DNA of 44,083 nt from positions 1 to 44,083 of the forward strand of contig NZ_LDES01000033.1 in the NCBI RefSeq assembly GCF_001015195.1. Direction: 5' to 3'. Both the position numbers and the translations under genes were made by a program. The stretch's first letter is position 1. Every line of letters begins with the position of its first letter. The notes beneath the pieces were generated by a model. It made no database searches. It was not told the origin of the DNA and worked only from the letters and a program-made list of their open reading frames with translations. The DNA is from Sphingomonas sp. Y57 (GTDB taxonomy: Bacteria; Pseudomonadota; Alphaproteobacteria; Sphingomonadales; Sphingomonadaceae). Of the stretch, positions 1 to 7,973 are shown piece after piece.

Positions 1-1583
1 TCGAGAAGCTACCGCACATTGAGGGCGTCTGGGACACGCCGGAGATCCGGCTGGAGCCGGCGCAGATATTCGTCATCGCGTGCGTGTTCGGCTGGCGGGT
101 GAAGAAGACCGGCCTCCGCCGCTTCACGATGGTCTACGAGGAGGTCGCGCGAAAGAACGCGAAGTCAACCAAGACGGCTGGCATCTCGCTCTATTGCCTG
201 TGCTGCGAGAATGAGGTCGGCCCCCAGGTGCTGACCGTCGCCACGACGTTCGACCAGGCCAAGAAGGTTTTTCATCCGGCGAAGCGGATGGTCGAGAAAA
301 CGCCCGCGCTCCAGGAGGCGTTCGGCGTCATCCCCTGGGCGAAGTCGATCACCTGCGCGGAGAACGGCGGCTATATGCAGCCGCTTCACGCGAAATCGAA
401 ATCGCAGGACGGCCACAACCCGCACCTCGTCACCCTCGACGAGTTCCACGCGCACAAGGACCGAAGCCTCTTCAACGTCATGCGGTCGGCGTTCGGCGCC
501 CGCAAGCAGCCGCTGATGTGGATCATCACGACCGCCGGATCGGACATCAACGGGCCCTGCTACGAGGAGCGGGCCTTCGCGGCGAAGGTGCTGAACCGGA
601 CCGTCATCGCCGAGCACTATTTCGCGATCATCTTCACCCTCGATCGGGCCGAAGACTACGACGACGATCGGAAGGAAGGCGACGACCCCTTCGACGAATC
701 GAAGTGGATCAAGGCCAACCCGCTGCTCGGCGCCGCGGTCCAGCTCGACGAACTGCGACAGTTCGCGATCGAGGCGAAGAACAACCCGGCCGCCGAGGGC
801 GAGTTCAAGACCAAGCGCCTCAACATCTGGATCGGCGCGCTGTCGGCCTGGCTCAACGTCACCCAATGGGAAGCCTGCGCCGACAATAGCCTGACGCTCG
901 AGGATTTCGACGGGCTCGAATGCTATCTGGGCGGCGACCTTTCCAACGTCGATGACCTCTCCGCGCTGGTCCTCGCTGCGATCGACGCCACTGGCCGGCT
1001 GTTGGTGAAGGTCTGGTTCTACGTGCCCGAGGATCGGCTGAAGAGCCAGGACACGGCAACGAAGCAGATCACGGAGCTGTACCAGCGCTGGGCGGACGAA
1101 GGTCATCTTACAACCACCCCCGGCGACTTCATCGACCATCGCGTGATCGAGGAGCAGATTCGCAGCCTGAAGGCCCGCTTCACGGTGAAGAAAGCGGTCT
1201 TCGACCAGTGGAACAGCGGCCTCGCCATGGCGTCGCGGTTGAACGAGGACTTCGGCGAACCTGACAACCCGTTCGCCGTCCAGCTCGCGAAGAACGCGAA
1301 GAACCATACCGACCCTGCCAAGGCCATCGAGGCCCGCGTGAAATCCGGCCCGCGCCGGCTGCGCCATGACGGAAATCCGGTGATGAAGTGGATGGTCGGC
1401 AATGCCGTCGTCGACCGCCGCACGGACGGGAGCCTCCTTCCCAAGAAGGAGACGGCCAACAGCCCCAACAAGATCGACGGAGTCGATGGTATGGTCAACG
1501 CGATTGCTCCGATGATCGTGCCCGAGGAGGACGACGGCACCGTCGACGACTTCATCAATCTGATGAAGCAGGCGGCCGCGTAA
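1..1583 (+). CDS. terL: Phage terminase large subunit (5' end outside window)
   Basis: This is the motor and nuclease that packages phage DNA into the prohead. The reading frame is open from base 3, so the start codon lies before the window; 526 residues are visible. An adenine-binding/Walker A-like segment RKNAKS is at visible residues 50-55, and a Walker B segment LVTLDEFH with acidic pair DE is near 142-149. A nuclease-type acidic segment GGDLSNVDD follows in the C-terminal half. The RKNxKS form is typical of the Terminase_1 family found with HK97-type heads. The stop overlaps the portal start (TAATG), implying translational coupling. A GTG at 84 is not the start, because family-like sequence continues upstream of it. 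Confidence 0.95.
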   Translation, partial: EKLPHIEGVWDTPEIRLEPAQIFVIACVFGWRVKKTGLRRFTMVYEEVARKNAKSTKTAGISLYCLCCENEVGPQVLTVATTFDQAKKVFHPAKRMVEKTPALQEAFGVIPWAKSITCAENGGYMQPLHAKSKSQDGHNPHLVTLDEFHAHKDRSLFNVMRSAFGARKQPLMWIITTAGSDINGPCYEERAFAAKVLNRTVIAEHYFAIIFTLDRAEDYDDDRKEGDDPFDESKWIKANPLLGAAVQLDELRQFAIEAKNNPAAEGEFKTKRLNIWIGALSAWLNVTQWEACADNSLTLEDFDGLECYLGGDLSNVDDLSALVLAAIDATGRLLVKVWFYVPEDRLKSQDTATKQITELYQRWADEGHLTTTPGDFIDHRVIEEQIRSLKARFTVKKAVFDQWNSGLAMASRLNEDFGEPDNPFAVQLAKNAKNHTDPAKAIEARVKSGPRRLRHDGNPVMKWMVGNAVVDRRTDGSLLPKKETANSPNKIDGVDGMVNAIAPMIVPEEDDGTVDDFINLMKQAAA

Positions 1584-2959
1584 TGGCGTTCTGGGAATGG
1601 GTCGGCTCGGCCTTCCGCTGGTCGTCGTCGAGCGAGAGCGGCAAGCTCAGCGGTGCGCCCGAGGACGAGCCGACGCGCAAGCTGATCCGCTTCGGCGGGG
1701 CGATCGACACGGCCGGGCAGAAGGTCAACGCGAAGACGACGCTCGGCCTCGCGACGGCCTGGGCGTGCATCAACCTGAAGGCCGACCTGATCGGCTCGAT
1801 GGGCTGCGGCGTGTACAGCAAGAGCGCCACCGGCGGGCGGAAGTCGGAATCGGATCACTGGCTCTATGACCTGCTGCACGAGGATCCCAACCGCGATCAG
1901 ACACCGGCGGAGTTCTGGGGCAGCGTGTCGGGGTGCCTTGATCTCGCGGGCAATTTCTACGCGGAGAAGGAGACGCTGGGACAGCGCGTGACGGCGCTGA
2001 CGCCGATGTCGCCGGAGCTGACCAGGCTGCGCCGCAACCGCGACAACGAGAAAGTCTACGACTTCGTCGATCGCGGCAAGGTCGAGACGCTGCCGGCGGA
2101 GAAGGTCTTTCACGTCCGTGGCCTGACGCTGGGCGGTGACATCGGACTGTCGCCGATCGAGTTCGGCCGGCGCACGCTGGGCAGCGCGATCGCCGCGAAC
2201 AAGATCGCAGCGGACACCTTCAGCGGTGGGTTGCAGTTGTCCGGCTTCATGGAGACGGGGTCGACGAAGCTGACCGCCGACCAGCGCGCCGACTTGATCG
2301 AGATCTTCGATAGCTTCCGCGGTCAGGCGATGCGCGGCCGCATCGTGCCGCTGGAGAAGGATTTCAAGTTCGCGCCGCTGCGCATGAACCCGGTCGACGT
2401 GCAACTGCTCGAATCGCGGGCGTGGGACGTCGAGGAGCTATGCCGCTGGTTCGGGATGCTGCCGATCCTGATCGGGCATGCCGCCAAGGGGCAGACCATG
2501 TGGGGGTCGGGCATCGAGCAGTTGCTGCTCGGCTGGCAGACGCTGCGCCTCAACCCGCTGCTGGTGCGCATCGAGCAGGCAGCCCGCAAGCAACTGCTAC
2601 CGCGCGCCGAACGGAAGAAGGTCTATCCCGAGTTCAAGCGGGAGGCGGTGATGGCGGCGGACAGCGCCGGCCGCGCCGCGCTCTATTCGGCGTTCGGGCA
2701 GAATGGCGTGATGGACCGCAACGAAATGCGGTCGCGCGAAAATCTGGATCACCGCGAGGGCGGCGAGTTCCTGACCGTCCAGTCGAACCTGGTCCGTCTC
2801 GACCAGCTCGGCACCGCGAACGCGCAGTCGTCCGAACAGCAGTTGCGGTCGGCGCTGCTGGGCATGCTCGGCGTCGACGGCGGCAATATCGAAGCTCTGA
2901 TCGAGGCGAAGGTTCGATCGATGATGGGCCACAATCGCGGCCCTGCACTGGAGGACTGA
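1583..2959 (+). CDS. Phage portal protein (HK97 family)
   Basis: This forms the dodecameric ring at the capsid vertex through which DNA enters and to which the tail attaches. The product has 458 residues, a normal length for HK97-type portals. Typical features are AWACINLKADLIGSM near the N-terminus, a central segment around LSPIEFGRRTLGSAIAANK, and a C-terminal region with GQTMWGSGIEQLLLGWQTLRLNP. The start at 1583 overlaps the terminase stop by one base. An in-frame upstream extension to 1388 is only read-through inside the terminase gene. The order terminase, portal, protease, capsid is the classical one. Confidence 0.95.
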   Translation: MAFWEWVGSAFRWSSSSESGKLSGAPEDEPTRKLIRFGGAIDTAGQKVNAKTTLGLATAWACINLKADLIGSMGCGVYSKSATGGRKSESDHWLYDLLHEDPNRDQTPAEFWGSVSGCLDLAGNFYAEKETLGQRVTALTPMSPELTRLRRNRDNEKVYDFVDRGKVETLPAEKVFHVRGLTLGGDIGLSPIEFGRRTLGSAIAANKIAADTFSGGLQLSGFMETGSTKLTADQRADLIEIFDSFRGQAMRGRIVPLEKDFKFAPLRMNPVDVQLLESRAWDVEELCRWFGMLPILIGHAAKGQTMWGSGIEQLLLGWQTLRLNPLLVRIEQAARKQLLPRAERKKVYPEFKREAVMAADSAGRAALYSAFGQNGVMDRNEMRSRENLDHREGGEFLTVQSNLVRLDQLGTANAQSSEQQLRSALLGMLGVDGGNIEALIEAKVRSMMGHNRGPALED

Positions 2960-2961
2960 CG

Positions 2962-3666
2962 ATGCGGCTTCACCCCGAATATGGGCGCAAGCACAGCGGC
3001 GCCCTCAAGGTCCGCGACTTCGATTTCGAGGTCAAGGGCGTCCAGGACGACGGTTCGTTCAACGGCTACGGCTCCGTCTTCGGCGTCGTCGACAGCTATA
3101 TGGAGGTCGTCGCCAAGGGCGCCTTCACCGAGAGCCTGGCGGAACTGCAATCGAAGGGCCGGCCGGTCCCGGTGCTGTGGCAGCACCGCAGCAGCGAGCC
3201 GATCGGCGCCTGGAAGAATCTGAAGGAGGACGATCACGGTCTCTGGGGCGACGGCCAGATCCTGCTCGACGCGGGCGCGACCGAGAAGCGCGCCTATGAG
3301 CATATGAAGGCGCGGACCGTGACCGGCCTGTCGATCGGCTATTGGGTGCGCGAGAGCAGCTATGACGAAAAGACGGGCATCCGCACGCTGACCAAGCTCG
3401 ACCTGGTCGAGATCAGCCTGGTCACCTTCCCGGCCAATGACGACGCCCGCGTCGAGGCCGTCAAGTTCAAGCTCGCGCATGGCGAGCTGCCCACCGATCG
3501 AGAATTGGAGAAGTTCCTGCGGGAGGCAGGCTTCTCGAAGACGCGCGCCGCCGGCCTCGTCAGCCACGGCCTCGCGGAACTGCGCCGGAGGGAGTCCGAG
3601 CGCGATGTGACGATCAACCCGGCCCTCAAGGCCATCTCGGACACCCTGGCCGGCTTCAAGCTCTGA
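2962..3666 (+). CDS. Prohead maturation protease (HK97 type)
   Basis: This is the serine protease that trims the capsid precursor during head maturation (family U35/S78). The product has 234 residues. LWQHRSSEPIG holds the likely catalytic histidine and GLSIGYWV the likely catalytic serine, followed by the family segment VEISLVTFPAN. The C-terminal part (ELEKFLREAGFSKTRAAGL) resembles the helical tail seen in many homologues. The ATG at 2962 lies three bases after the portal stop. The capsid protein gene follows directly. Confidence 0.93.
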   Translation: MRLHPEYGRKHSGALKVRDFDFEVKGVQDDGSFNGYGSVFGVVDSYMEVVAKGAFTESLAELQSKGRPVPVLWQHRSSEPIGAWKNLKEDDHGLWGDGQILLDAGATEKRAYEHMKARTVTGLSIGYWVRESSYDEKTGIRTLTKLDLVEISLVTFPANDDARVEAVKFKLAHGELPTDRELEKFLREAGFSKTRAAGLVSHGLAELRRRESERDVTINPALKAISDTLAGFKL

Positions 3667-3688
3667 TCCGGCCCCACGGAGAAGTACC

Positions 3689-4960
3689 ATGACCAAGATG
3701 ATGCACGCCGCGGCGCTGACCGCGGCCGCCACCCCGCTCGCGCTCGAATTCGGCCGCAAGGATGCCAATAGCGGCGGCGGTGACGACAAGTCGCTCGAAG
3801 CGCTCCAGAAGCAGCTCGGCGAGACGCTGGGCGAGGTAAAGGAATTCGCCAAGGAATTCCGCGCCAAGAGCGAGGCTGGCGACAAGATCAACGCCGACAC
3901 CAAGGAGAAGGCCGACAAGGCTCTCTCCGAACTGACCGGCCTGCGCGGCGAAATCACTGAGCTGTCGCAGAAGCTCGCACAGTCCCGCCGGGGCGGTGAC
4001 GACGGCGAGCCGCAGCTGAAGTCGCTCGGCGTCGAGGTCGCCAGCCACGAAGATATCCGGGCCTATGCCGAGGGCGGCTGCAAGGGCACCGTTGGTATCT
4101 CGGTGAAGGCCATCACGTCGGCGTCGGGCTCGGCCGGCGGGCTCATCCTGCCGGATCGTCAGTCGGAAATCGTCACCATGCCCCGCATGGGCCTGCGCGT
4201 TCGCGACCTGCTCACCCCGGGCCGCACCGAGAGCAACGCGATCGAATATGCCTATCAGACGACCCGCACGAACAACGCGGCGGGCGTCGCGGAAGGCGCG
4301 CAGAAGCCGGAATCGGTCTATGCATGGGACGTGGCGACGGCGCCGGTACGCACCATCGCGCACTGGGTGCCCGCGTCGCGCCAGGCGATGGACGACGTTC
4401 CCCAGCTGGAAAGCCTGATCGACGGCGAACTGCGCTGGGGCCTCGACGATGTCGAGGACTCGGAGCTGCTGCTGGGCGATGGCACCGGCCAGCATCTGGA
4501 AGGCATCTACACCCAGGCGACCGCCTATTCGCAGCCGGCGGGCGTCTCGGTCACCGGGGAAACCCGCATCGACCGCCTGCGCCTCGGCATTCTGCAGGTG
4601 GAACTGGCGGATTATGCTCCCGACGGCATGATCATCCACCCCACCCAGTGGGCGAACATCGAGCTCACCAAGGACTCGGCCAATGGCTACGTGTTCGCCA
4701 ATCCGCAGGGCGTGGCGGGGCCGATCCTGTGGGGTCGCCCGGTCGTGTCGACCAAGCGGATCGGCTCGGGCAACTGGATGGTCGGCGGTTTCAAGCTGGC
4801 CGCCCAGATCTTCGACCGCATGGACACCGAAGTGCGCATCTCCGACCAGGACCGCGACAACTTCGTGAAGAACATGCTGACCGTGCGCGCCGAGAAGCGC
4901 CTGGCGCTGGTCGTGCGCCGCCCGGCCGCCATGGTGAAGGGCAACTTCACTTTCGCCTGA
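3689..4960 (+). CDS. Major capsid protein, HK97 gp5-like fold
   Basis: This is the main shell protein; 423 residues. Residues about 32-105 are charged and predicted coiled coil (KSLEALQKQLGETLGEV onward). This matches the scaffolding delta domain that the upstream protease removes in HK97-type phages, so mature protein probably starts near residue 110-120. The remainder carries capsid-family segments such as SGSAGGLILPDRQSEIV and RQAMDDVPQLESLIDGEL, and ends with the usual ILWGRPVVST and R-rich C-terminal strands. Cleavage position is inferred. A strong hairpin lies just after the stop. Confidence 0.95.
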   Translation: MTKMMHAAALTAAATPLALEFGRKDANSGGGDDKSLEALQKQLGETLGEVKEFAKEFRAKSEAGDKINADTKEKADKALSELTGLRGEITELSQKLAQSRRGGDDGEPQLKSLGVEVASHEDIRAYAEGGCKGTVGISVKAITSASGSAGGLILPDRQSEIVTMPRMGLRVRDLLTPGRTESNAIEYAYQTTRTNNAAGVAEGAQKPESVYAWDVATAPVRTIAHWVPASRQAMDDVPQLESLIDGELRWGLDDVEDSELLLGDGTGQHLEGIYTQATAYSQPAGVSVTGETRIDRLRLGILQVELADYAPDGMIIHPTQWANIELTKDSANGYVFANPQGVAGPILWGRPVVSTKRIGSGNWMVGGFKLAAQIFDRMDTEVRISDQDRDNFVKNMLTVRAEKRLALVVRRPAAMVKGNFTFA

Positions 4961-4974
4961 TCCCCGCGACTGCT

Positions 4975-4999
4975 CGGGGGCGTCCATGTGGCGCCCCCG
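4975..4999 (+). terminator. Hairpin after capsid gene (weak terminator or mRNA stabiliser)
   Basis: CGGGGGCG (4975-4982) pairs perfectly with CGCCCCCG (4992-4999) around a 9-nt loop. It is followed by GCTCTTTCC rather than a run of T, so it is probably a partial terminator or a 3' end protector. That would help keep capsid mRNA above that of downstream genes. Confidence 0.5.
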
Positions 5000-5061
5000 G
5001 CTCTTTCCATCGGCCGCGCACGCCGCGGTCGTCGCAAGGAGCCGGCTTTAAGGAGGCCAAC

Positions 5062-5325
5062 ATGAAAAATGCTTACGTGCTGGAGCACCATCACGGCGAT
5101 GACGGCGTCGTCAGCGAGGGCATGATCCTTCGCGACGTCGCCGCCAAGCGCTTCGAGGCGCTCGAAAAGGCGGGTCTCGTCCGCGAGGCGACTGCCGACG
5201 AGGTCAAGAAGGGCTACGCGCCGTCGATCGAGCCCGACCCGTCCAAGGAGAAGGGCGAGGGCGAGAAGAACGCCAAGGAGCCCGCGAACAAGAAGGCGGC
5301 CGATCCCGCCAACAAGGGCGCCTGA
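5062..5325 (+). CDS. Small charged phage head-region protein
   Basis: The product has 87 residues. The N-terminal 50 residues look folded (MKNAYVLEHHHGDDG, then a helix RFEALEKAGLVREATADEVKKGY). The C-terminus is a low-complexity Lys/Glu/Ala/Pro tail. TTTAAGGAGGCC before the ATG is a strong ribosome-binding site, stronger than most in this operon. Position after the capsid gene fits a decoration or head-stabilising protein. It shares a general design with the 6020-6241 product (small folded N-part, Lys/Ala-rich tail), but I do not recognise a named family. Confidence 0.75.
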   Translation: MKNAYVLEHHHGDDGVVSEGMILRDVAAKRFEALEKAGLVREATADEVKKGYAPSIEPDPSKEKGEGEKNAKEPANKKAADPANKGA

Positions 5326-5327
5326 TC

Positions 5328-5645
5328 ATGGCCCGCTCTGCGCGCCGCTCGCGCGGCTTCATGTGCGTGCCGGCCTTCACCGTGCAGCCCAGCATCACCG
5401 GCACGGCGCAGAGCGGCCAGACCCTCACCGGCGCCGATGGCACCATCGTTCGCGGTTCGGTGTCGGCACGCCAGTGGCTGCGGGACGGCGTGGCGATCGG
5501 GGGCGCGACCGGCGCGACCTATGAGGTCCAGCCCGAGGATGTCGGCGCGGTCGTGACCTTCGCGGTCACCGCCGCCGGCACGCTCAACAGCGTCAACAAG
5601 GTCACCGCCATCTCGGCGCCGACCGGCGAGGTCATCGCGGCATGA
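5328..5645 (+). CDS. Small Ig-like domain protein of phage head
   Basis: The product has 105 residues. After a basic start (MARSARRSRGF), residues about 17-105 read as one immunoglobulin-like beta-sandwich: VQPSITGTAQSGQTLTG, a central QWLRDGVAIGGATGATYEV and VGAVVTFAVTAAG. The WxRDGxxIxGATxxTY pattern is typical of Ig-like repeats in bacterial surface and phage structural proteins. On phage heads such domains are often decorations binding cell surfaces or glycans; that role is inferred from place and fold. It starts two bases after the previous stop and overlaps the next gene by ATGA. Confidence 0.8.
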   Translation: MARSARRSRGFMCVPAFTVQPSITGTAQSGQTLTGADGTIVRGSVSARQWLRDGVAIGGATGATYEVQPEDVGAVVTFAVTAAGTLNSVNKVTAISAPTGEVIAA

Positions 5646-5932
5646 ATATCTGCGACTTCCCCGGCTCGCGCCCCCTCGGCGCGCCGAAGGATTGGGACCC
5701 GCAGCTGGACGGACCCTGCGGCGTTCTGCCGATCGCCGACGCGATCGACGAGCAGAGCGGGTTCAACTTCATGTACAGCGTCTGGCGGCCGACGGCCGAA
5801 GAGCTGGCCGCGCTCAACTCCGGCGGCGCGCTCCGGCTCGGCATCATGGGCAAGGTGCATCCCGTCGTGAACATGGCCATCCTTGACGCCGAGACCTGTC
5901 GCGCGGCGGCCCTGGTCGAACTCCAGTCTTAA
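5642..5932 (+). CDS. Hypothetical phage structural-region protein
   Basis: The product has 96 residues with no family I recognise. It contains no membrane segment or signal peptide. RPTAEELAALNSGGALRLGIMGKVHPVVNMAILD is reminiscent of small proteins encoded beside capsid genes in alphaproteobacterial phages. Its ATG overlaps the stop of the Ig-domain gene (ATGA), so the two are likely translated together. A long hairpin follows. Confidence 0.7.
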   Translation: MNICDFPGSRPLGAPKDWDPQLDGPCGVLPIADAIDEQSGFNFMYSVWRPTAEELAALNSGGALRLGIMGKVHPVVNMAILDAETCRAAALVELQS

Positions 5933-5957
5933 CCGAACGCCCCTCCAGGCGTGAACC

Positions 5958-5989
5958 GCGGGGCGGCGTTCCCCTTTGCGCCGCCCCGC
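5958..5989 (+). terminator. 11-bp GC hairpin between head genes
   Basis: GCGGGGCGGCG (5958-5968) pairs perfectly with CGCCGCCCCGC (5979-5989) over a 10-nt loop. The following bases are ACCCTTTCC, not a clean U-tract, so efficient intrinsic termination is uncertain. It resembles the hairpin after the capsid gene and may tune expression between head and connector genes. Confidence 0.45.
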
Positions 5990-6019
5990 ACCCTTTCCTC
6001 CCGCACATAGGAGCGTGCC

Positions 6020-6241
6020 ATGCGCATCAAGGCCAAGATCGCCTATAATCATGAGATCGGCGCGCTGCCGCGCGGCGCCGTGATCGAGGAGACCGCGAAG
6101 CGCGGAAAGGCGCTGATCGAGGCGGGCAAGTTCGTCGAGACGACCGACGACGTCACCCACGGTCCGAAGGTCGACGCGACCGCGAAGGTGGACGAGGCGC
6201 CGAAGGGCGGCGCCGGCAAGGCGGACCCCAAGGCCGCCTGA
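6020..6241 (+). CDS. Small hypothetical phage protein with Lys/Ala-rich tail
   Basis: The product has 73 residues: a short folded part (MRIKAKIAYNHEIGALPRGAVIEETAKRG) then a KVDATAKVDEAPKGG-type low-complexity tail. The start has an upstream purine-rich TAGGAG. The layout resembles the 5062-5325 product, suggesting related small head accessory proteins, although sequence identity is low. The next gene begins one base after its stop. Confidence 0.7.
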   Translation: MRIKAKIAYNHEIGALPRGAVIEETAKRGKALIEAGKFVETTDDVTHGPKVDATAKVDEAPKGGAGKADPKAA

Positions 6242-6242
6242 C

Positions 6243-6779
6243 ATGCGCGTCTTCGTCGTCACCCCTCCGGCCCCCGTCGTCAGCTATGCGGAGGCGGTCG
6301 CACGCCTGCGCCTGGCGGGCGGCTCCGACGAGAAGGACGACGTCGAGATGATGATCGCCGCCGCGACCGCGCTGATCGACGGGCCCGACGGCTGGCTCGG
6401 CCGCGCAATCGGTCCGCAGATCCTCGAAGCCCGTCTTGATGCGTTCTGCGCCGCGATCGAGTTGCCCTGTCCCCCGGTCGCCGCGATCGTCAGCGTGAAA
6501 TATGTCGATGCCGCCGGTGCCGAGCAGGCGGTCGCGCCCGAGGATTATTATCTCGCCGGCCGCCGCCTCGCACCCGCGCCCGGCAAGAGTTGGCCGACGC
6601 CGCGCAGCCAGGCGGAGGCGGTGCGCATCCGCTATGACGCCGGCTACGCGACGGTGCCGGCGAACATCAAGTCGGCGATCCTGCTGATGACCGGCGACCA
6701 GTACCGCCACCGCGATTCCGCGCCGGAACTTTCGATCGCCGCCGAGCGGCTGCTGGAACCGGTCCGGGTGTACCGCTGA
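6243..6779 (+). CDS. Head-tail connector protein (gp6-like)
   Basis: The product has 178 residues and belongs by pattern to the phage head-tail connector family (HK97 gp6/phiE125 gp8 type), which forms a ring below the portal. Marks are the N-terminal helix pair (SYAEAVARLRL...DVEMMIAAATALIDGPDGWLGRAI), a central beta region with PCPPVAAIVSVKYVDA, and the late helix VPANIKSAILLMTGDQYRHRD. The start follows the previous stop by one base and the stop overlaps the next start (TGATG). Function is assigned from family and position. Confidence 0.88.
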   Translation: MRVFVVTPPAPVVSYAEAVARLRLAGGSDEKDDVEMMIAAATALIDGPDGWLGRAIGPQILEARLDAFCAAIELPCPPVAAIVSVKYVDAAGAEQAVAPEDYYLAGRRLAPAPGKSWPTPRSQAEAVRIRYDAGYATVPANIKSAILLMTGDQYRHRDSAPELSIAAERLLEPVRVYR

Positions 6780-7129
6780 TGGCGACGCTCGCGGCTGGCG
6801 ACCTGGATCGCTTCGTCATCATCAAGCGCGCGCCGGTCGTCGACGACGGCATTTCGCGTAACCGAGGGGTGCCGGTCGAGATCGGTGGGCGCTGGGCGAA
6901 GAAGGACGACGTCGCGGACGGCGAGCGCCTTCGCGCCGGCCAGCAGGCGCAGGACCTGACGACCCGCTTCCTGATGCGCTGGGACAGCCTCACGATCTCC
7001 ATCAAGGTCACCGACATACTGGAATGCGAGGGCGAGACCTTCGAGGTTGTCGGGAACAAGGAGGCCCGCGGCTATGATCGGCGCAGCACGCGCGAGATCA
7101 CGGCTGCGGCGCGGCCCGACGTCGCATAG
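6779..7129 (+). CDS. Head-tail adaptor (head closure) protein
   Basis: The product has 116 residues with the small beta-barrel pattern of SPP1 gp16/HK97 gp7-type joining proteins: LDRFVIIKRAPVVDDGISRN, EIGGRWAKKDDVADGERLRAGQQ and a final EVVGNKEARGYDRRSTREITA. It would seal the connector after packaging and bind the tail. The one-base overlap with the connector gene supports co-translation. Confidence 0.87.
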   Translation: MATLAAGDLDRFVIIKRAPVVDDGISRNRGVPVEIGGRWAKKDDVADGERLRAGQQAQDLTTRFLMRWDSLTISIKVTDILECEGETFEVVGNKEARGYDRRSTREITAAARPDVA

Positions 7130-7141
7130 CGGGAGCGCGCG

Positions 7142-7528
7142 ATGGAAGAATGGCTTCGCGAGCAGCTTCTGGCGGCGCCCGGCCTCGCCGCCTTGGTTGC
7201 CAACCGCATCGATTGGGGCGTGCGCCCTACCGGAGACCCTTATCCTGGCGTCGCCCTACATCTGATCTCAGATGTTCCGGAAATCATCATGTCCGGTTTC
7301 AGCGGGTGGCACGATGCCCGCGTACAGGCCGATTGCTGGGCGCTGAGCCCAGGGCAATCCGTCCTTGTCGGACGGCAGCTCGTCCTTGCCGCGCAGGGCA
7401 TCCGACAGACCGTAGATGGCAAGAAATATCGCACGTTCGTCATCGATGCGAACGGTCACGCCGAAGACGACGAAGGGCGCATCGCCCACCGCACGCGGGT
7501 CGACCTGCGTGTCCACTACCAAGCCTAG
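7142..7528 (+). CDS. Tail completion protein (DUF3168-like)
   Basis: The product has 128 residues. The pattern EEWLREQLLAAPGLAALVANRI, then YPGVALHLIS, then DARVQADCWA and a final RIAHRTRVDLRVHYQ matches DUF3168, a tail-terminator family. It caps the tail tube at the head end. It lies between the head closure and tail tube genes, as expected. Confidence 0.85.
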   Translation: MEEWLREQLLAAPGLAALVANRIDWGVRPTGDPYPGVALHLISDVPEIIMSGFSGWHDARVQADCWALSPGQSVLVGRQLVLAAQGIRQTVDGKKYRTFVIDANGHAEDDEGRIAHRTRVDLRVHYQA

Positions 7529-7537
7529 GAGGTCTAC

Positions 7538-7969
7538 ATGGCTGCTACCGCTGATGACACCGACATCGGACATCTCACCCTCTTCAAGAAAAAGACGGGC
7601 GCATCGACCTATGTCGTGCTCGCCGAGGTTGTCGAGTTCAACCCGCCCGAGATGACCCGCGACAGCGTGGAATTTACCCACTTCTCCAGCCCCGATCGCT
7701 GGCGCGAATATAAGCCGGGCCTGCGCGACGGCGGAGAGGTGTCGTTGACCTATAACCTGATCCCCGGCGAGGCCGACGACGATCAGGTCGCCGACAGCTT
7801 TGCGGGCGACGTCGTCGAGGAGTGGCAGGTCGAATATCCCAACGGCGCGAAGCTTGACATCAAGGGCTTCTTCACTGCGCATTCGGCTGCGACGCCCATC
7901 AACGACCGCATGACCGGCGGCGCGACCTTCAAGATATCGGGCAAGCCGACCATCACCGCCGCCGCCTGA
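7538..7969 (+). CDS. Major tail tube protein
   Basis: The product has 143 residues. A good ribosome-binding site (TAGGAGG) precedes the ATG. Beta-rich sequence including VLAEVVEFNPPEMTRDSVEFTHFSSPDRWREYKPGLRDGGEVSLTYN is the hallmark of the gpV/tail-tube family of siphoviruses. The protein stacks in rings around the tape measure to form the tail tube. No C-terminal Ig-like domain is present, so the tube is of the simple type. Confidence 0.9.
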   Translation: MAATADDTDIGHLTLFKKKTGASTYVVLAEVVEFNPPEMTRDSVEFTHFSSPDRWREYKPGLRDGGEVSLTYNLIPGEADDDQVADSFAGDVVEEWQVEYPNGAKLDIKGFFTAHSAATPINDRMTGGATFKISGKPTITAAA

Positions 7970-7973
7970 TCCG

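Noticed and set aside
165-1367. 400-codon open frame on the minus strand across the terminase gene
   Set aside because: It mirrors the codon pattern of terL in GC-rich DNA, is arginine-rich, shows no motif and has no ribosome-binding site. The plus-strand frame has Walker motifs.
3656-4987. 443-codon minus-strand frame across the capsid gene
   Set aside because: Antisense shadow of a strongly conserved capsid frame; composition dominated by Arg/Ala/Gly with no family pattern.
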